The notes under the pieces: model-generated
Database searches by the model: none
What the model was told of the DNA's origin: nothing
The model's input: only the letters and a program-made list of their open reading frames with translations
Position numbers and translations under genes: made by a program
Shown: positions 23,686-35,652 of the stretch, one piece after another
Layout of the letters: each line of letters starts with the position of its first letter
How positions within the stretch are numbered: the stretch's first letter is position 1
Assembly: GCF_007565055.1 (NCBI RefSeq)
Contig: NC_044566.1
Location: 96,673,797 to 96,737,796, forward strand
Source of the DNA: Rhinopithecus roxellana
Lineage: Eukaryota > Chordata > Mammalia > Primates > Cercopithecidae
Direction of reading: 5' to 3'
Length of the DNA stretch: 64,000 bases

Positions 23686-24285
23686 CAGGGTTTAGTGTAA
23701 GATCATCATGTAAAAGGATGTTTGTCAAAAACAAATGGTGTGCCCATGTAATGTATATAATATTTCTAAATGAAATACTCGCAAATGACATCAGGCTTTA
23801 TAATCTTTTAAATTTATGTAATTGTGTTTTGTGTTTGGAAACATTCATTGAAATCATTTACAGGTGTAATGATTCAACAGGAATTGGCTGGACTTAAGTT
23901 TCATTAAAATAAAAGTGAATATGAATAAAGACATATTCATTTTGATTGGAAATATTCCATGGTTCTGGAATTCGTTTGTCTTGTGATGTCAACTGTGGGA
24001 AAAAAACTTATCTCTAATAAATATGGTCATTGTAATTGGATTTCATATTACTGAACTAGCTAGAGAAAGATGATGCTTTATGGGAAACATACACTTGTAA
24101 TATGAATATGAATAGTCCCTTAGGTAGTTTTGAATCCAGTCTTTATGAAGTGTAAAATTGGAATAACGGGCTTAGAATATTTAATGCATGTGGATAATTT
24201 GGATTGTTGCTGCCAAGATACAATGGCATGTTTGGGGAATGAAACAAGTTGAAAACACGCAAGTCATGTTATGTAGTTACGTAGA
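23686..24285. other. No recognisable feature
   Basis: AT-rich unique-looking sequence. Confidence 0.45.
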
Positions 24286-24289
24286 ATAT

Positions 24290-24900
24290 GGCAGTGACCT
24301 CCTAATTGACCTTACTTCCATGTTCGTCACCCCGTCTAGTCTATTTTCAACAAGTAGCCAGACTGATCCCTCTAAAACCTATGTTAGAGGAGTTACTCTC
24401 CTGAAGTGTACCATCACAGGCAGAATAAGACAGAAATCCTTACAGCGGTCAACAAAGTATAGCCTCCATTCTGCTCCAGCCACACTGGCCTCCTGGCTGG
24501 TTCTCAAACTTGTGGGGCGGGCTCCTTCCACAGAGACTTTGCACCTACTCTTCCTTCTGCTTGGAATGCTCTTCCTGAAGAAATCCAAATGGCTAGCACT
24601 CATTTTTTCCAGGTACCCAAATGTCACTTCTTCAGAGGTCTTGACTGTCCACCCCATCTCAGTCACCTTCACTCCACCCGACCCCAGCACACTCTCCAGC
24701 CAATCTACTCACTTCATTATTTTTCACCATGCTTGTTACTACCTGACAGCATCTACCTTTATTTTGTCATTTCCTGTCTTCTCCACTAAAAAATAAGATT
24801 ACCAAGGAAAGAAACTTTTTTGGACCCAGGACCCAAGACCCAGAACAGTGCTAAGCACATCATGGGAATTATCTAAATACATTTGGAATGAATGCATGAA
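24290..24900 (+). mobile_element. L2 3' region
   Basis: CTGATCCCTCTAAAACCTATG, CTCCAGCCACACTGGCCTCC, AGAGACTTTGCACCTACTC, TGGAATGCTCTTCCTGAAG, CCCAAATGTCACTTCTTCAG and CAGAACAGTGCTAAGCACATC trace the L2 3' end in order over 600 bp. Confidence 0.88.
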
Positions 24901-24904
24901 TCTG

Positions 24905-26235
24905 AGTGATTGAGTGAAAGCTCATGAATGAATGGGCATTTTGATTTAAAGTAAAATACCCAAATTAGAATGAGGAGGGGACCCTCATTCTTAAGGAGAA
25001 AAGAGTTTGTAGCTTCATGGATTTTGTCTGGATGACTACTTTCTGAAAACCTGGAAAACCTTGATAGAAATATATGAGCTCCTGAAAAATAAGAAAAAAA
25101 GAAAGACTTTTGCATGTGTTCTATTCCCCATTGATAATTTTAATTTAAATTATATATCTATTTCATTTTAGTACTCTTACCATAGAATATTTAGGCTTCC
25201 TTTAATGTCCATATTTAAAAGCACATTACTTGTGATGTTTTGATAGTATTACATAAGCTAGGTGGTAGGACTTGATGCTTAAGAAAGCAAGTCAAAAGGA
25301 GAAAACTTATTTTAAAAGTAAAAAATAAACGGGAGAATCTATTTTTCATTATTGCCTTTGGCTAGTTTCTTGATTCCTTCCTATCCAGTGCTTGATTACC
25401 TTGCATTTAATTCCACAAGTATATACATACCTCATTTACAGGAGAAGAGTGGGGAATGATGGGTGAATGGGTGCATTCCTACAAACAGGAGCTCTAACAG
25501 AATTAGTTCTAATGCAATTCACATGACATGAAGTCATCAAATTATCATGCCCATGGAGACGTATCACATAGTGTCAATTGCTCGTTCAACTTTCTCAAAA
25601 TCTCTTGAAATTCTGACACACCTTCTGCAATATTTCTTCCAGACATTATTCTTAACTGTTGAACACCCTGCCCAGTCTGTAGTGAAACATATGTGCCATG
25701 CCTAACGTCAAGGATCTTCTACCAAGTCCTAGTTTCCTGATAAATATTGTCTTCTATTTTCTAGAACATCATTTGGAGAACTCTGAAGCTGCCATAAAAC
25801 TCACATTACAACATCAAAAGGATTCTCCTGTTTTTCAGAACTGCTCACCAAAATATAAAATATATGACAAAGAGAGAGGCCACCGAAGACCAAACTACAC
25901 GTGTTGCAGAATCCACTCAACTCGGAATAGCTCAGTGGCTCACTGCCTGAGAGTTTGCAATGCGATGTGCTAAGCAGTCTGGCCAGGACAGACTGCCATC
26001 GCTCTTACTGGCTGAGAGTGCATGACAAAAAGTATATCTTAACACTGTGCTGTAATTTTGTTTTAATTACAAAAAGACTTCTAAGATAAATAGTGTTAAA
26101 ATGAATCAGTGTTATTCAGAGAAGCATGAAACGTGCAATATATTCAGAAGGAGGTGATAATTATTTCATGAATGATAAAACAAATTATGTAAAGATATGA
26201 AAAAGCTGAATTGTGGAGAAAATGAGCCAAGGCAT
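24905..26235. other. No recognisable feature
   Basis: AT-rich unique-looking sequence. Frames such as 25698-25973 have no recognisable motif. Confidence 0.45.
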
Positions 26236-26239
26236 GAAA

Positions 26240-26790
26240 ACATGCATTCTTTCAATAAACATTTACTTATCTACGTGCCAAATATCTAAATTTACAAACT
26301 GGACATGTAAAGATGAAAAGACAGTGTTCTTGACCTCAAAGAGCTCACAGTGTAGCACGGAAAATAGATATGCAAACAAACAATATGTGTACTGTTTTAC
26401 CAGAGTCGTTTTCAAAATACTATGGAAACATGGAGACGGAAGGCATTGAATTCTTCTTGGTGAGTTAGGAACAGCTTTACTAGTGATTACTAAGATAGAA
26501 CCTCAGAGATGAATGCAGGTCATTGGGCAAATCAAGCACGTAGGGCCTCTAGGCAGAAGCAACACCATAAGCCAAGGTGAGAAGAAAAATGGCACATTCA
26601 GGTGACTACATGTCATTTGAGTATTGCAGAGGTCAGATCATAAAAGACTTATGTACCATGCTCAGGAGGAACTTGATTTTTACACTGAGTAAAATGAAAG
26701 TTATTGAAATATTCTAAGTAAGTGAATACTATAATCAGATTTGCAAAGCAATTTCAGCAGATTGTAAAGGACTGCAGATCTTTTCCGTTC
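26240..26790 (-). mobile_element. L2 3' region
   Basis: Begins with the complement of the L2 terminus (TTTCAATAAACATTTACTTATC, CTCAAAGAGCTCACAGTG) and continues to TACCATGCTCAGGAGGAAC and TATAATCAGATTTGCAAAGC, which are further upstream in L2. Confidence 0.72.
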
Positions 26791-26985
26791 CCTGAAGATT
26801 TGGGGCATTGACAATAACTAAATTTCTCCACGGGAAGAGAGGAAGTCATTAATGAATTGGTGACAAAATAATTTACGAATTTCTCTTCTTTTTTAACTAT
26901 GGTACTAAAGAAATCCTATTTTTACAGTGAACCATACAAAGAGACTTTTTGTACAATAGCCCAAACAAAGATATTTTAATAATTC

Positions 26986-27012
26986 AATGATAAATATTGA
27001 ATATTTATCATT
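26986..27012. repeat. Perfect 13-bp inverted repeat, 1-bp loop
   Basis: Arm AATGATAAATATT (26986-26998), centre G, arm AATATTTATCATT (27000-27012). AT-rich cruciform or hairpin candidate. Confidence 0.95.
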
Positions 27013-28158
27013 TGTTAATATTGATGTTAACATTTGTTATTAGCTTTAATATGCAACTCTGATTTCTACCTGTAAGTAACCTCCAGAGGAGGCATCATAA
27101 CTGGGGTCTAATATTGGTCAGGAACTCTCAATAAAGCATCACAGAGAGTAAATTATTTGTGGCTGCATTTTCATAACAGTAAAAGAAAAACAAAGGTTCA
27201 ACTGCATGAAAGGTGGTAATGGAGTAGGAAAAAGGGTCAAACTGGAGCTAAGGAAACCATGGTTTAGAAGATATTCTCATTCACCAACCACATGAACTCA
27301 GCAAATGCTTCACACTTTCTTTATTTCACTCCATTCAGGCAATGTAAAAATAACTATACTATTCCTTGTCTATGCAGAAATGTTTCAAAACCAAATGAAA
27401 TCATGCTTGTAACTAAAATGCACCAAATATCCATTGATACAGCATTTCTGGTCTAGAGGTTGAGGAACTGCTCATCGTATCAATGTATGTAACAAAAGAT
27501 GATGTAAAAAGGACAAACATGGGCACTCTGATGAAACAGTTATAAACCTGATACTATTATATATTTGACCATCGATTATCAGCTATGTTTCAATATTTAA
27601 AATGTGTATTTGTTGCTCTAAAGTTAGATATTCCCCCAAGGATTGACCAAACTAGCAAAATAAGCAAAATGAATTTTTCAAATAAAAATTCCTCATCCAC
27701 CAAGTCGAAGTGACATGTTATAGTACATTCAGCAAGTATATCATGAATCTGACAAAGAAACAGGACCACAGAAAGGATGGGGGGAGAGTGAGGCGAATAA
27801 AGAAGAGGAGGATGCATAAGGATCTCCAGAAAAGCAGGTGTAACACAGAAGCCCTTCCAAACACCAACATTTGACTTTTTTTTCTTCAAAGATGTACCAT
27901 AATCCCCTCATATAAACCCAGGTACTCATCAGGGACTCTCAGCACTCTTTCCGCCTGCCCAGTCAGAATGAAGCTGGTTAGAGCACAGAGTGTCAGCACA
28001 GGCAGACACCAACTGAGTTGTTTGCTGCTGTTCACTGGAAAACTTAAGGAAAACCTGCGGGAGGAAGGGAAGCAGTCCAAAGGAAACCTAAGCTGTGACT
28101 ATGAGGTTGTACCCCAAACTTATATACAGGATTTTTATGAATGATAGCATAACTTCTT
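27013..28158. other. No gene; possible weak MIR
   Basis: 27200-27370 is weakly MIR-like in plus orientation. The rest is unique-looking. Confidence 0.4.
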
Positions 28159-28610
28159 CGTTATGGGGTTCAATTGTGTCCCCTCAAAAGACGTGTGGAA
28201 GCCCTATCCCTTAGTACTTGTGAATATGGCCTTATTTGGAAATAGAGTCTTTGCAGATGCAATCAATTTAAGATGAGATCATTGGAGGGGGCCTTAAGCA
28301 ACACAACTGGTGTCCTCATAGGAGGAAGGAAATGCCATGTGGACATAGACACACAAGGAGAAGATGACCATGTATGATGGAAGCAGAGACTGGTGTGATG
28401 AACCCACAGCCAAAGAAGGCCAAAGACTACCAGCAAAACACCAGAAGCTAGAAGAGTCAAGGAAAGCTTCTCACTACAGGTTTTGGAGGAAGCATGGCCT
28501 ATGACACCTTGACTTTGAACTTCTAGCCTCCAGAACTATAGATAATAAACTGTTGTTTTAGGCCACCCAGTTTGTGGTACTTTGTTTTGGCAGCCCTAGA
28601 AAACAAAACA
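28159..28610 (+). mobile_element. MaLR LTR (MLT1-type), near full length
   Basis: TATGGGGTTCAATTGTGTCC, TGTGAATATGGCCTTATTTGG, GGAAATAGAGTCTTTGCAG, ACTGGTGTCCTCATAGGAGG, CAGAACTATAGATAATAAAC and CCACCCAGTTTGTGGTAC align along MLT1 from end to end. Confidence 0.9.
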
Positions 28611-28643
28611 AATATACTCTTTTCTACAATTTTATCTGCTTAC

Positions 28644-28690
28644 CTCTCTCTCTGTCTATCTATCCATCTATCTACCTCCATTTATCTAGC
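28644..28690. repeat. (TCTA/TCCA)n imperfect microsatellite
   Basis: CTCTCTCTCTGTCTATCTAT followed by CCATCTATCTACC and further TCTA units. Confidence 0.8.
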
Positions 28691-29154
28691 TATCATCAAA
28701 ATATCATGTTAAGCAGAGCTTATGCCTTTGCAAATACCACACATTATAACCCATCTTTTCTCTGTCTAGGCTCAATCAGATGCAAAATGGTCACATTTTC
28801 TCTTTTGTTTTGTTCCGTAAATGGCCATTCTATTTCCCCCCTACACTTTTATGCAGCTTCAGTATTAAGGTCTCTTCCTGCGACAGAGTCTTGAAGGATG
28901 GTTTCACATTAAAACGGAAAAGGAACTCATAATTAGTGATTTACATTTGTTGACTAATTACATTTTAACTGAAAAGCATTCACACTAAATTGTTACAACT
29001 GAATATTTTTATGATCTTTTCCTTGCCTCTATAATTACAGAATGAAAGGCTTTTCTCCGCAATAAAGGCATTTTAGGCATCCGCCTATTCAATTGACACT
29101 GGGAAAAAAAGTCTGACTTAGAATCTGTAAAAAGCCTCAAGACAGTTAATCAAT
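28691..29154. other. No recognisable feature
   Basis: Unique-looking sequence. Confidence 0.4.
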
Positions 29155-29290
29155 CAAGAAGGCATTTATCAGGGCGTTTCATGCCCCTGGTGCTGAGCTT
29201 TAGACTTCCAAAGATGCAGACATGGGTCAGATCCCTCCTGCCTTGAAAGGACAGCCAGTTGGCTGGGAAGAGTTTGATCTTGAGGAAGCT
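29155..29290 (-). mobile_element. Probable L2 3' fragment
   Basis: GCATTTATCAGGGCGTTTCATGC...CCAAAGATGCAGACATGGG...CCCTCCTGCCTTGAAAGGAC is consistent with the L2 terminus complement, though weak. Confidence 0.4.
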
Positions 29291-29757
29291 AAGGTCAGCA
29301 GGTTTCTGAAGTGTGGAATGACTCAGTGAAGCCTGGAGTTAGAGCCGAGAAGCAAGAACCTGGCACAAAACAGAAAGCGTGGCCCTGCTACCGCCTGGTA
29401 GAGCTCAAACAGCTTGTTTTCTTGTTTTTGCACACTGTTACTGCTGGCCTCCTCTCTTCCAACATTTCCTCTCCAGCTCAGTATTTGCAGCACCTGGGAC
29501 ATGACCAGTTACAAGGCATGGTGGTTGATTGAAGCATTAAATCATTTGCATCTCTTATAGCACCTACCAGGTTATAGGCAGAAAAGGAAGAAAGAGGAGG
29601 TCAGATTGCTGAGCTCCCACTTAAGGAGACAGGGGCTTATCTTGCTTCCCTGCTTGAAGCCAAAAATGCCATTTCCAGGCTTTGGATTGCGACTCATCCA
29701 AAGACAAAGCTCAGAACTCATTGAGCAAGACAGAAGGCACAATTTAACACATATCAT
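29291..29757. other. No recognisable feature
   Basis: Unique-looking sequence. Confidence 0.4.
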
Positions 29758-30402
29758 ATATACATTCAATCCTCAATTTGCAGATTTTGTATCTGTAAAA
29801 TCGCCTACTTGCTAAAATTTGTTCATAATGCCAAAGTCAATATTCAGAGAACTGTTGTGGTCATTCATACTGCATGCTCAATGTGGCAAATAATTTGAGC
29901 TGTTCCCAACAGAGGTGGAACAAGGCTACTCTCCACCCTCTCGTTTCAGCTCTCATGCTGCAAGCGTTCTTTTCATGGTCTATTTAGTGCCATGTGTTTT
30001 GCATTTCTGTGCTTTTTGTTGGTGATCTCACTATCTAAAGTGGTCTCAAGCACCATGCTGACAGGTTGCCTGGTAGTCTAAGCACAAGAAGGCTGGGATG
30101 TGCCTTATGAAGAAAATACATGTGTCAGATGAGTTTTGTTCAGACATGAGTTATAATGTCATGGCAGTGTTAATGAATTAACAATACATTTGTGAATAAA
30201 CACAAGTGGAAATGTCCATGTGTGTTATTCAGCAGAAACACACATAAAACAAGGATATATAATGATTCATTGATGAAAATACTGTGACTGGAGGCTTGTA
30301 GGAACCTAAACCTGTATTTCCTCTAAAAGCAATTAGTACTCATTAATTCAGCTTTCACAGCAACTTTACAGAACATAGTTACCATGAATAATGTAGACTA
30401 TT
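29758..30402 (+). mobile_element. TcMar-Tigger DNA transposon
   Basis: Follows a Tigger-family element: TACATTCAATCCTCAATTTGC near the start, TGCTTTTTGTTGGTGATCTC, CACAAGAAGGCTGGGATGTGCC, CAGACATGAGTTATAATGTC, ACACACATAAAACAAGGATA and a 3' end CTTTACAGAACATAGTTACC. The segment from about 30010 corresponds to the start of the transposase gene, now without a usable frame; most of the transposase is absent, so the copy is an internally deleted form. Confidence 0.8.
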
Positions 30403-30535
30403 ATGTGTGTGTGTGTGCGAAATTGGCTATACACATACATATATATAACTATATAGGTATATGTATATATAGTTAAATGTTTATTTACATATATACATGT
30501 ATATATATGTACACATACACACACACACATATATA
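30403..30535. repeat. Compound (TG)n/(TA)n/(CA)n microsatellite
   Basis: TATGTGTGTGTGTGTGCG, then TACACATACATATATATAAC, TATGTATATATAG and ACACATACACACACACACAT. TG on the left and CA on the right make the whole segment partly self-complementary. Confidence 0.9.
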
Positions 30536-30544
30536 TGCTATTGT

Positions 30545-30640
30545 TTTTCACCATGCTGGGCCCTGTATAGATAATGGTAAACAAAACAGATCTGGCTGTA
30601 CCTCTCATAGACATCCAAGTCTAGTAAAGAAGTAAAAGAT
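30545..30640 (-). mobile_element. L2 3' fragment
   Basis: CACCATGCTGGGCCCTGTATAG, AATGGTAAACAAAACAGATC and CAAGTCTAGTAAAGAAG match the L2 terminus complement. Confidence 0.5.
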
Positions 30641-30784
30641 TAATTAGCAAACCCCTATGTGGTGCTACATTGACAGTAACATTCTCTAATCAGCTTAATC
30701 AGTGGTAAAACTTGATGTTTTTATCATCATTGTTTAACTCCTCTCTCTTTCTCAGCTGGCTATGAAGAAGAATAGGGCAAGGAA

Positions 30785-30905
30785 GAAGAGTGTTGCATTA
30801 GAACCTAAGCTCATGAGGGCAGGAATCTTTGTTTTGCTCTAAACCTCCAGCTCCTTGCACAGGTACCTTGTACATAGCATTTGGTAAATGAATCAATTTA
30901 TTGGT
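30785..30905 (+). mobile_element. L2 3' end
   Basis: CTAAGCTCATGAGGGCAGGAATC, CTCCAGCTCCTTGCACAG and TACATAGCATTTGGTAAATG match the last ~110 bp of L2. Confidence 0.7.
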
Positions 30906-31066
30906 TCACTAAACACACCAACAGCTGGTACCTCCAAGAAAAAAGAAGAGAAGCAAACTGCAAAATAAAATCCCAAAGCATGTCCACTTATCCGATAATA
31001 ATTCTTCCAATGTCCCTTGCTAAGAATTTCTGAACGTGTGCTGGCAGCATAAAAGTGACCCCATGC

Positions 31067-31365
31067 TGGATGGGCAAGGGGCTCACGCCTGTAATCTCAG
31101 CACTTTGGGAGGCAGAGGCGGGAGGATAATGAGGTCTGGAGATCAAGACCATCCTGGCTAACATGGTGAAACCCCGTCTCAAACAAAAATACAAAAAATT
31201 AGCCGGGTGTGGTGGCGGGCACCTGTAGTCCCAGCTACTCAGGAGGCTAAGGCAGGAGAATGGCGTGAACCCGAGAAGCAGAGCTTGCAGTGAGCCGAGA
31301 TCACGCCACTGCACTCCAGCCTGGGCGACAGAGCAAGACTCTGTCTCAAAAAAAAAAAAAAAATT
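31067..31365 (+). mobile_element. AluY
   Basis: Full-length Alu with a diverged 5' end (TGGATGGGCAAGGGGCTCAC) and AluY-type GGCGTGAACCCGAGAAGCAG. TSD ACCCCATGC at 31058-31066 and 31366-31374. Confidence 0.92.
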
Positions 31366-31444
31366 ACCCCATGCCTCTGCTGATAAGCAAGCAGGCAAGC
31401 CCTTGAAGGGACAGTGGAAATTGGTGAAAGAGCTTTCAAAAAAT

Positions 31445-31469
31445 AAAATAATAATAATAATAATAATAC
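31445..31469. repeat. (AAT)n microsatellite
   Basis: AAATAATAATAATAATAATA and one further unit. Confidence 0.9.
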
Positions 31470-33330
31470 ACTTACCTAGTTTACAGTTCTAAAAAGGATT
31501 CTTCTTTGTAACTACCTAATACCTTTATGTTCTCCAATCAATCAATTTACTGAGTTCAGTTGTTCAGTAAATTTAGCCTGAACAACCAGCAAACAAAAAT
31601 GCTTTCAGCATTCCAGAGATGATCAATAATAGCAAATGCCATTAAATACAAAAGTATCCATAGGTTGTTTTTGTTGTTGCTTTTAATCCCAACCCTATGC
31701 TTAGTGATTGCAAAATTTATACCATTCCAGGTATGAATCTTAGTATTAGACTAATGGGATATTACCCATTCCAAGTCTGCAAGTAATTAAGACACTTAAA
31801 ATGAAAAATATTTTTTTCAATTGACTGCAAATATATTTTAATGCATGCATCCCAAGATATTGGCAACACCAACTGGATGAGAAGAAGCAGTTTGGCCAGT
31901 TGCCATTTTGCCACTAACTAAAAAAGCTAAGGACTGCTCTGAAAATCTCCTAAATAAAAAAGCAATCTAGTTTCTGGCAAGGAGATCAGCAATGGCCATT
32001 TCATATAAATGAACCTGTCATGATTTCATTTGTGCACAAGCTCGATCATCCAAAATAGCAGAAACAGCAGGCTGTGGTGTGGCTTTTCTTTATCTGTTTT
32101 TGATAGACTGCTTCTCCTTTTCCTGCCCCAAATGATGACTGCCACCAATGAAAAACGGTTCTGTGAAATTGCAAGAAAATTATTCTCAGTTTTAATAGTC
32201 AACTAACTTACCGAAGAGAAATTGTACCTCTTATTTTGTTAGTGCTTTACAGATTCCGAACACAAGATCAAGTACAAACATGATCCTCCCTTTATATATC
32301 TTCATCAAAATAAGATAAGTGGAGTATGACAGGCTATAAAATACATTCTTTGCTTATTGGTATGGCCACCTGTTCCAGATCATTTTCAGGGCTGCCAGTA
32401 ACAGAAGGAAGTGGCATAAATGAAATATGTCCCCCTTTTTTTCCCAGTAAGATTTTCTTGCAAGATCCACAGAAAACATCAGCCATTATTTTCTAAAGCC
32501 AATCAAAGGTCTTCCGTGCCAATGTGCACATCTAGACAGCTACGCAACCTGGTCTTATTTCCCCCATCTCCGGCTATCCCAGTCATGAGGTGCCTAAGCT
32601 GCTTCATTAAGCAGAACCAGCAAAAACAGCATTCAGAATGGTGTGCCCTTCAATCCAAATAAAAAAGAGCACTTTATTTTTTTTTCTTCCAAAGGCAATG
32701 AAAATTGTCATGGCTTAGCAAGAAGATAATGGAAGCGCATCACTGGGCTGTGAGAGGCTTTAGAGTTGTACTATGCTGTGTCTCTTTTATCAGCATGACT
32801 TGGGGCTCCTCACGGATTCCTGCGATTTCACCGGCAAAGGAGTAAGATGACTCTACCTCCCTCCCTCTCCTCAGATTCCCACCCCCTCTGTACAGAACAT
32901 CATGTTCCCAGACAACTTCCCTCAGGAACTGTAATTTTCTCATTAATGTTACACTGTGAGAAGATTCAAAATGGTTGAACAGGTCACCCCATTCCCCAAA
33001 GAACCATAACTGCAAGGCAGTAATGTCCAAGCATGCATTTTCTCGGTTATGTGTCAAATATCCTATTTTTAAAGCTACATTTCCGAGTAATCAATATAAC
33101 TATAGGAGCTAAGTAAGAAAAATAAAACATGTTGAATTATTTTTAAATAATCTTATTTTTTTGAAGGGGGGTTTAATTTCTTGCTCAAATATCAAGAGTT
33201 CTGAGAAAGGCTCCATCCTTTCTTATAAAATATGCCATTTTTGACTCTGAAATAGTAAATTTTGTACAAAATGAAAAAAGCCCATATTTATTCAGCAAGA
33301 TGTCACACTATGTTTAGAAAGAGTATTAGA
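31470..33330. other. Repeat-poor stretch, no feature recognised
   Basis: Almost 1.9 kb without an Alu, LINE or LTR that I can recognise. Short frames at 32420-32662 and 32740-33057 have no motif. Confidence 0.45.
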
Positions 33331-33340
33331 ACATGAATCA

Positions 33341-33621
33341 AGGCTGGGAGTGGTGGCTTACACCTGTAATCCCAGCACTTTGGGAGGCCAAGGTGGGCAT
33401 ATCACCTGAGGTCAGGAGTTCCAAACCAGCCTGGCCAACATGGTAAAACTCTGTCTCTACTAAAATACAGAATTAGCCAGGTATGGTGGCAAGCGCCTGT
33501 AATCCCAGCTACTCAGGAGGCTGAGGCAGGAGAATCACTTGAACCCAGGAGGCAGAAGTTGCAGTGAGCCGAGATCGTACCACTGCACTCCAGCCTGGGT
33601 AACAAGAGCAAAACTCTGTTT
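33341..33621 (+). mobile_element. AluS lacking its A tail
   Basis: Complete body (GGCTGGGAGTGGTGGCTTAC to GAGCAAAACTCTGTTT) but no poly(A). Possible TSD TGAATCAAG and TGAATTAAG. Confidence 0.92.
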
Positions 33622-33639
33622 TGAATTAAGAAATTTGGG

Positions 33640-33780
33640 TTGAAGTTGATATCATACAAACCTAGCTAATATTTGGCTTTGGGTAAATATACCTCTTTGG
33701 ACCTCATATTTTGCATATACAAATTAAAAGATCAGACTAATGATATTAAGAACCTTTCAAACTCTAAAATTCAATTATTC
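33640..33780 (+). mobile_element. Probable MIR fragment
   Basis: TTTGGGTAAATATACCTCTTTGGACCTC and ATATACAAATTAAAAGATCAG resemble the MIR core. Weak. Confidence 0.4.
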
Positions 33781-35325
33781 TAATTGGCTGAGGAATAATA
33801 TGAATAAAATCATTTCTTAATTGCTTTATTTAGCACATAGTAAATCACAATGAAATGAATTTTCTCTCTGAAGGCCTGGCCTAGGTGAAATTTTTATTCT
33901 TTTAAAATAGATCTCCTTAATACACACTATCAAAATACCCTATTTCTTAAAGGCGTCACTAACCAAGGCCATTAGTTGAGAACTTCAGAACTGTAACAAA
34001 GTCAGCAAAACTCACCATGTGGGTTTAAAAGAACATTGAAAGGCTTTCTCTCATTTTTGACTTTGCCATTTCTGAAAGGAATTTGGCTATTGCCCAGTTT
34101 AATTTATGTAGCACTTTGTTGCTTGTGTTTAACATAATTGCAAACATGAAATGCATTCAGAATTGAAACCTAAGCACTAACAATCTATTTATCATCTCAC
34201 CAAAAACTATAGGAAGAAAGGAATTCTATCACGGATTTTGAGGTCAAATGCTAAATAGCAGCAGTAATCAAAGGTATTTACAGGACAATTATGTTAGGTG
34301 TCATCAGCTTCTAGACTGATGATGTTTGTAAATTCAGAGATAGACTTAGATCCAAAACACAAATCATAATCATTATCACATGATAGCCATTCAAGCCTTA
34401 AATGTCCATCAAATATGTTTTTCTCACAACCGTAGCTATTATAAGCAAATTCAAGACGGAGCTGACAAGTAAAACAAAACATGTAGTGAATACCTGAATG
34501 CTGTTGAAACTGAATAGTGAAGACTTCTTCTAAAAATTGTTTTGCTGCAGTATCCTCTATAAATTCTCAAGCTTAATATTTTGCAAAATTAATCATTTGA
34601 AAATTCTTAACTGATTTGCATTGGTTTTCTATTTCTTCTACCCCCAATTTCTTTTCTGACCATACCTTTACTGAAATATCTTCATTCCAAAACTGTACTA
34701 GTTATTTTCTGCTCATTCTAAAGATAAAATAATTTGCTTTAGTCTGTTAAATTTTATACTGTTTCATACCCATTCCCTTTATCTGCAGATTATTTGAAGT
34801 GTTCAAGGTACTATTACTCACAAACTTAAGAAACAGTCTATCTAATCAATGAATAATACTCATGGTAAGATGAAACATTATCAAGTCTGAAGCTGCTATC
34901 TCTAAATCCACTTAAAAGAACAACGTCATGTGATAATGAGAGTGAAATACAGAAAGCGTCCCTTCAGAAAGGCAATTCAAGTAAGCGTGTGCTCACAGAG
35001 CAGGTGTCTATGGTGCTTGATGGGCATGTTCTCAGGCCTGAAACAAAGGCAGTCCATTTTTACTCTTGGGAGTCGACAGAAAGTAAAAGAGGAAGAAGGG
35101 GATTTGGGAAAAAGTGGAAAGAAGGGACACTACACAAAGGTCTCTTTACATTGCATTCTTTCTTCTTTCTCTTACTTCAATTGTTCATTCAATAAATATT
35201 GATTACTCACTATGCCTAAGGTTTATATATGTTTTTATACATATAAACGTATATATAACATACTGTATATGCAAACATGTATTCTAACATGGAAATATGT
35301 GGGTTTGAATGGAATTTATTTCCTT
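33781..35325. other. No feature recognised
   Basis: 1.5 kb of AT-rich unique-looking sequence up to the L1 TSD. 35185-35220 (CAATAAATATTGATTACTCAC) may be a trace of L2 or MIR, followed by a TA-rich run. Confidence 0.4.
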
Positions 35326-35340
35326 TAAAACCTTTTCATT

Positions 35341-35342
<2 letters not shown>
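35326..35342. repeat. L1 target-site duplication, 3' copy
   Basis: Seventeen bases, TAAAACCTTTTCATTTC, directly abutting the L1 poly(A)/T tract. Identical to 41595-41611. Confidence 0.95.
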
Positions 35343-35414
<72 letters not shown>

Positions 35415-35421
35415 TTTTTTT

Positions 35422-35652
35422 AATTATACTTTAAGTTCTAGGGTACATGTGCATAACGTGCAGGTTTGTTACATATGTATACTTATGCCATGTTGGTGTG
35501 CTGCACCCATCTACTCGTCAGCACCCATCAATTCATCATTTATATCATGTATAACTCCCCAATGCAATCCCTCCCTCCTCCCCCCTCCCCCCTCCCCATG
35601 ATAGACCCCAGTGTGTGATGTTCCCCTTCCCGAGTCCAAGTGATCTCATTGT
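35422..35652 (-). other. L1 3' UTR with G-rich tract and ATTAAA signal
   Basis: This interval lies between the ORF2 stop and the A tail. On the L1 sense strand 35597-35569 is a run of four or more G-blocks separated by single A residues, the conserved polypurine tract able to form a G-quadruplex. The last bases before the tail read AGTATAATTAAAA, so the hexamer near the end is ATTAAA (35424-35419) instead of the AATAAA found in human L1. Such a weak signal would allow read-through into left-flanking DNA. Confidence 0.85.

Noticed and set aside
24188..24796. 202-codon plus-strand ORF
   Set aside because: From 24290 on it lies in L2 3' sequence on the sense strand outside the L2 RT frame. There is no domain and the L2 is decayed, so the open frame is chance.
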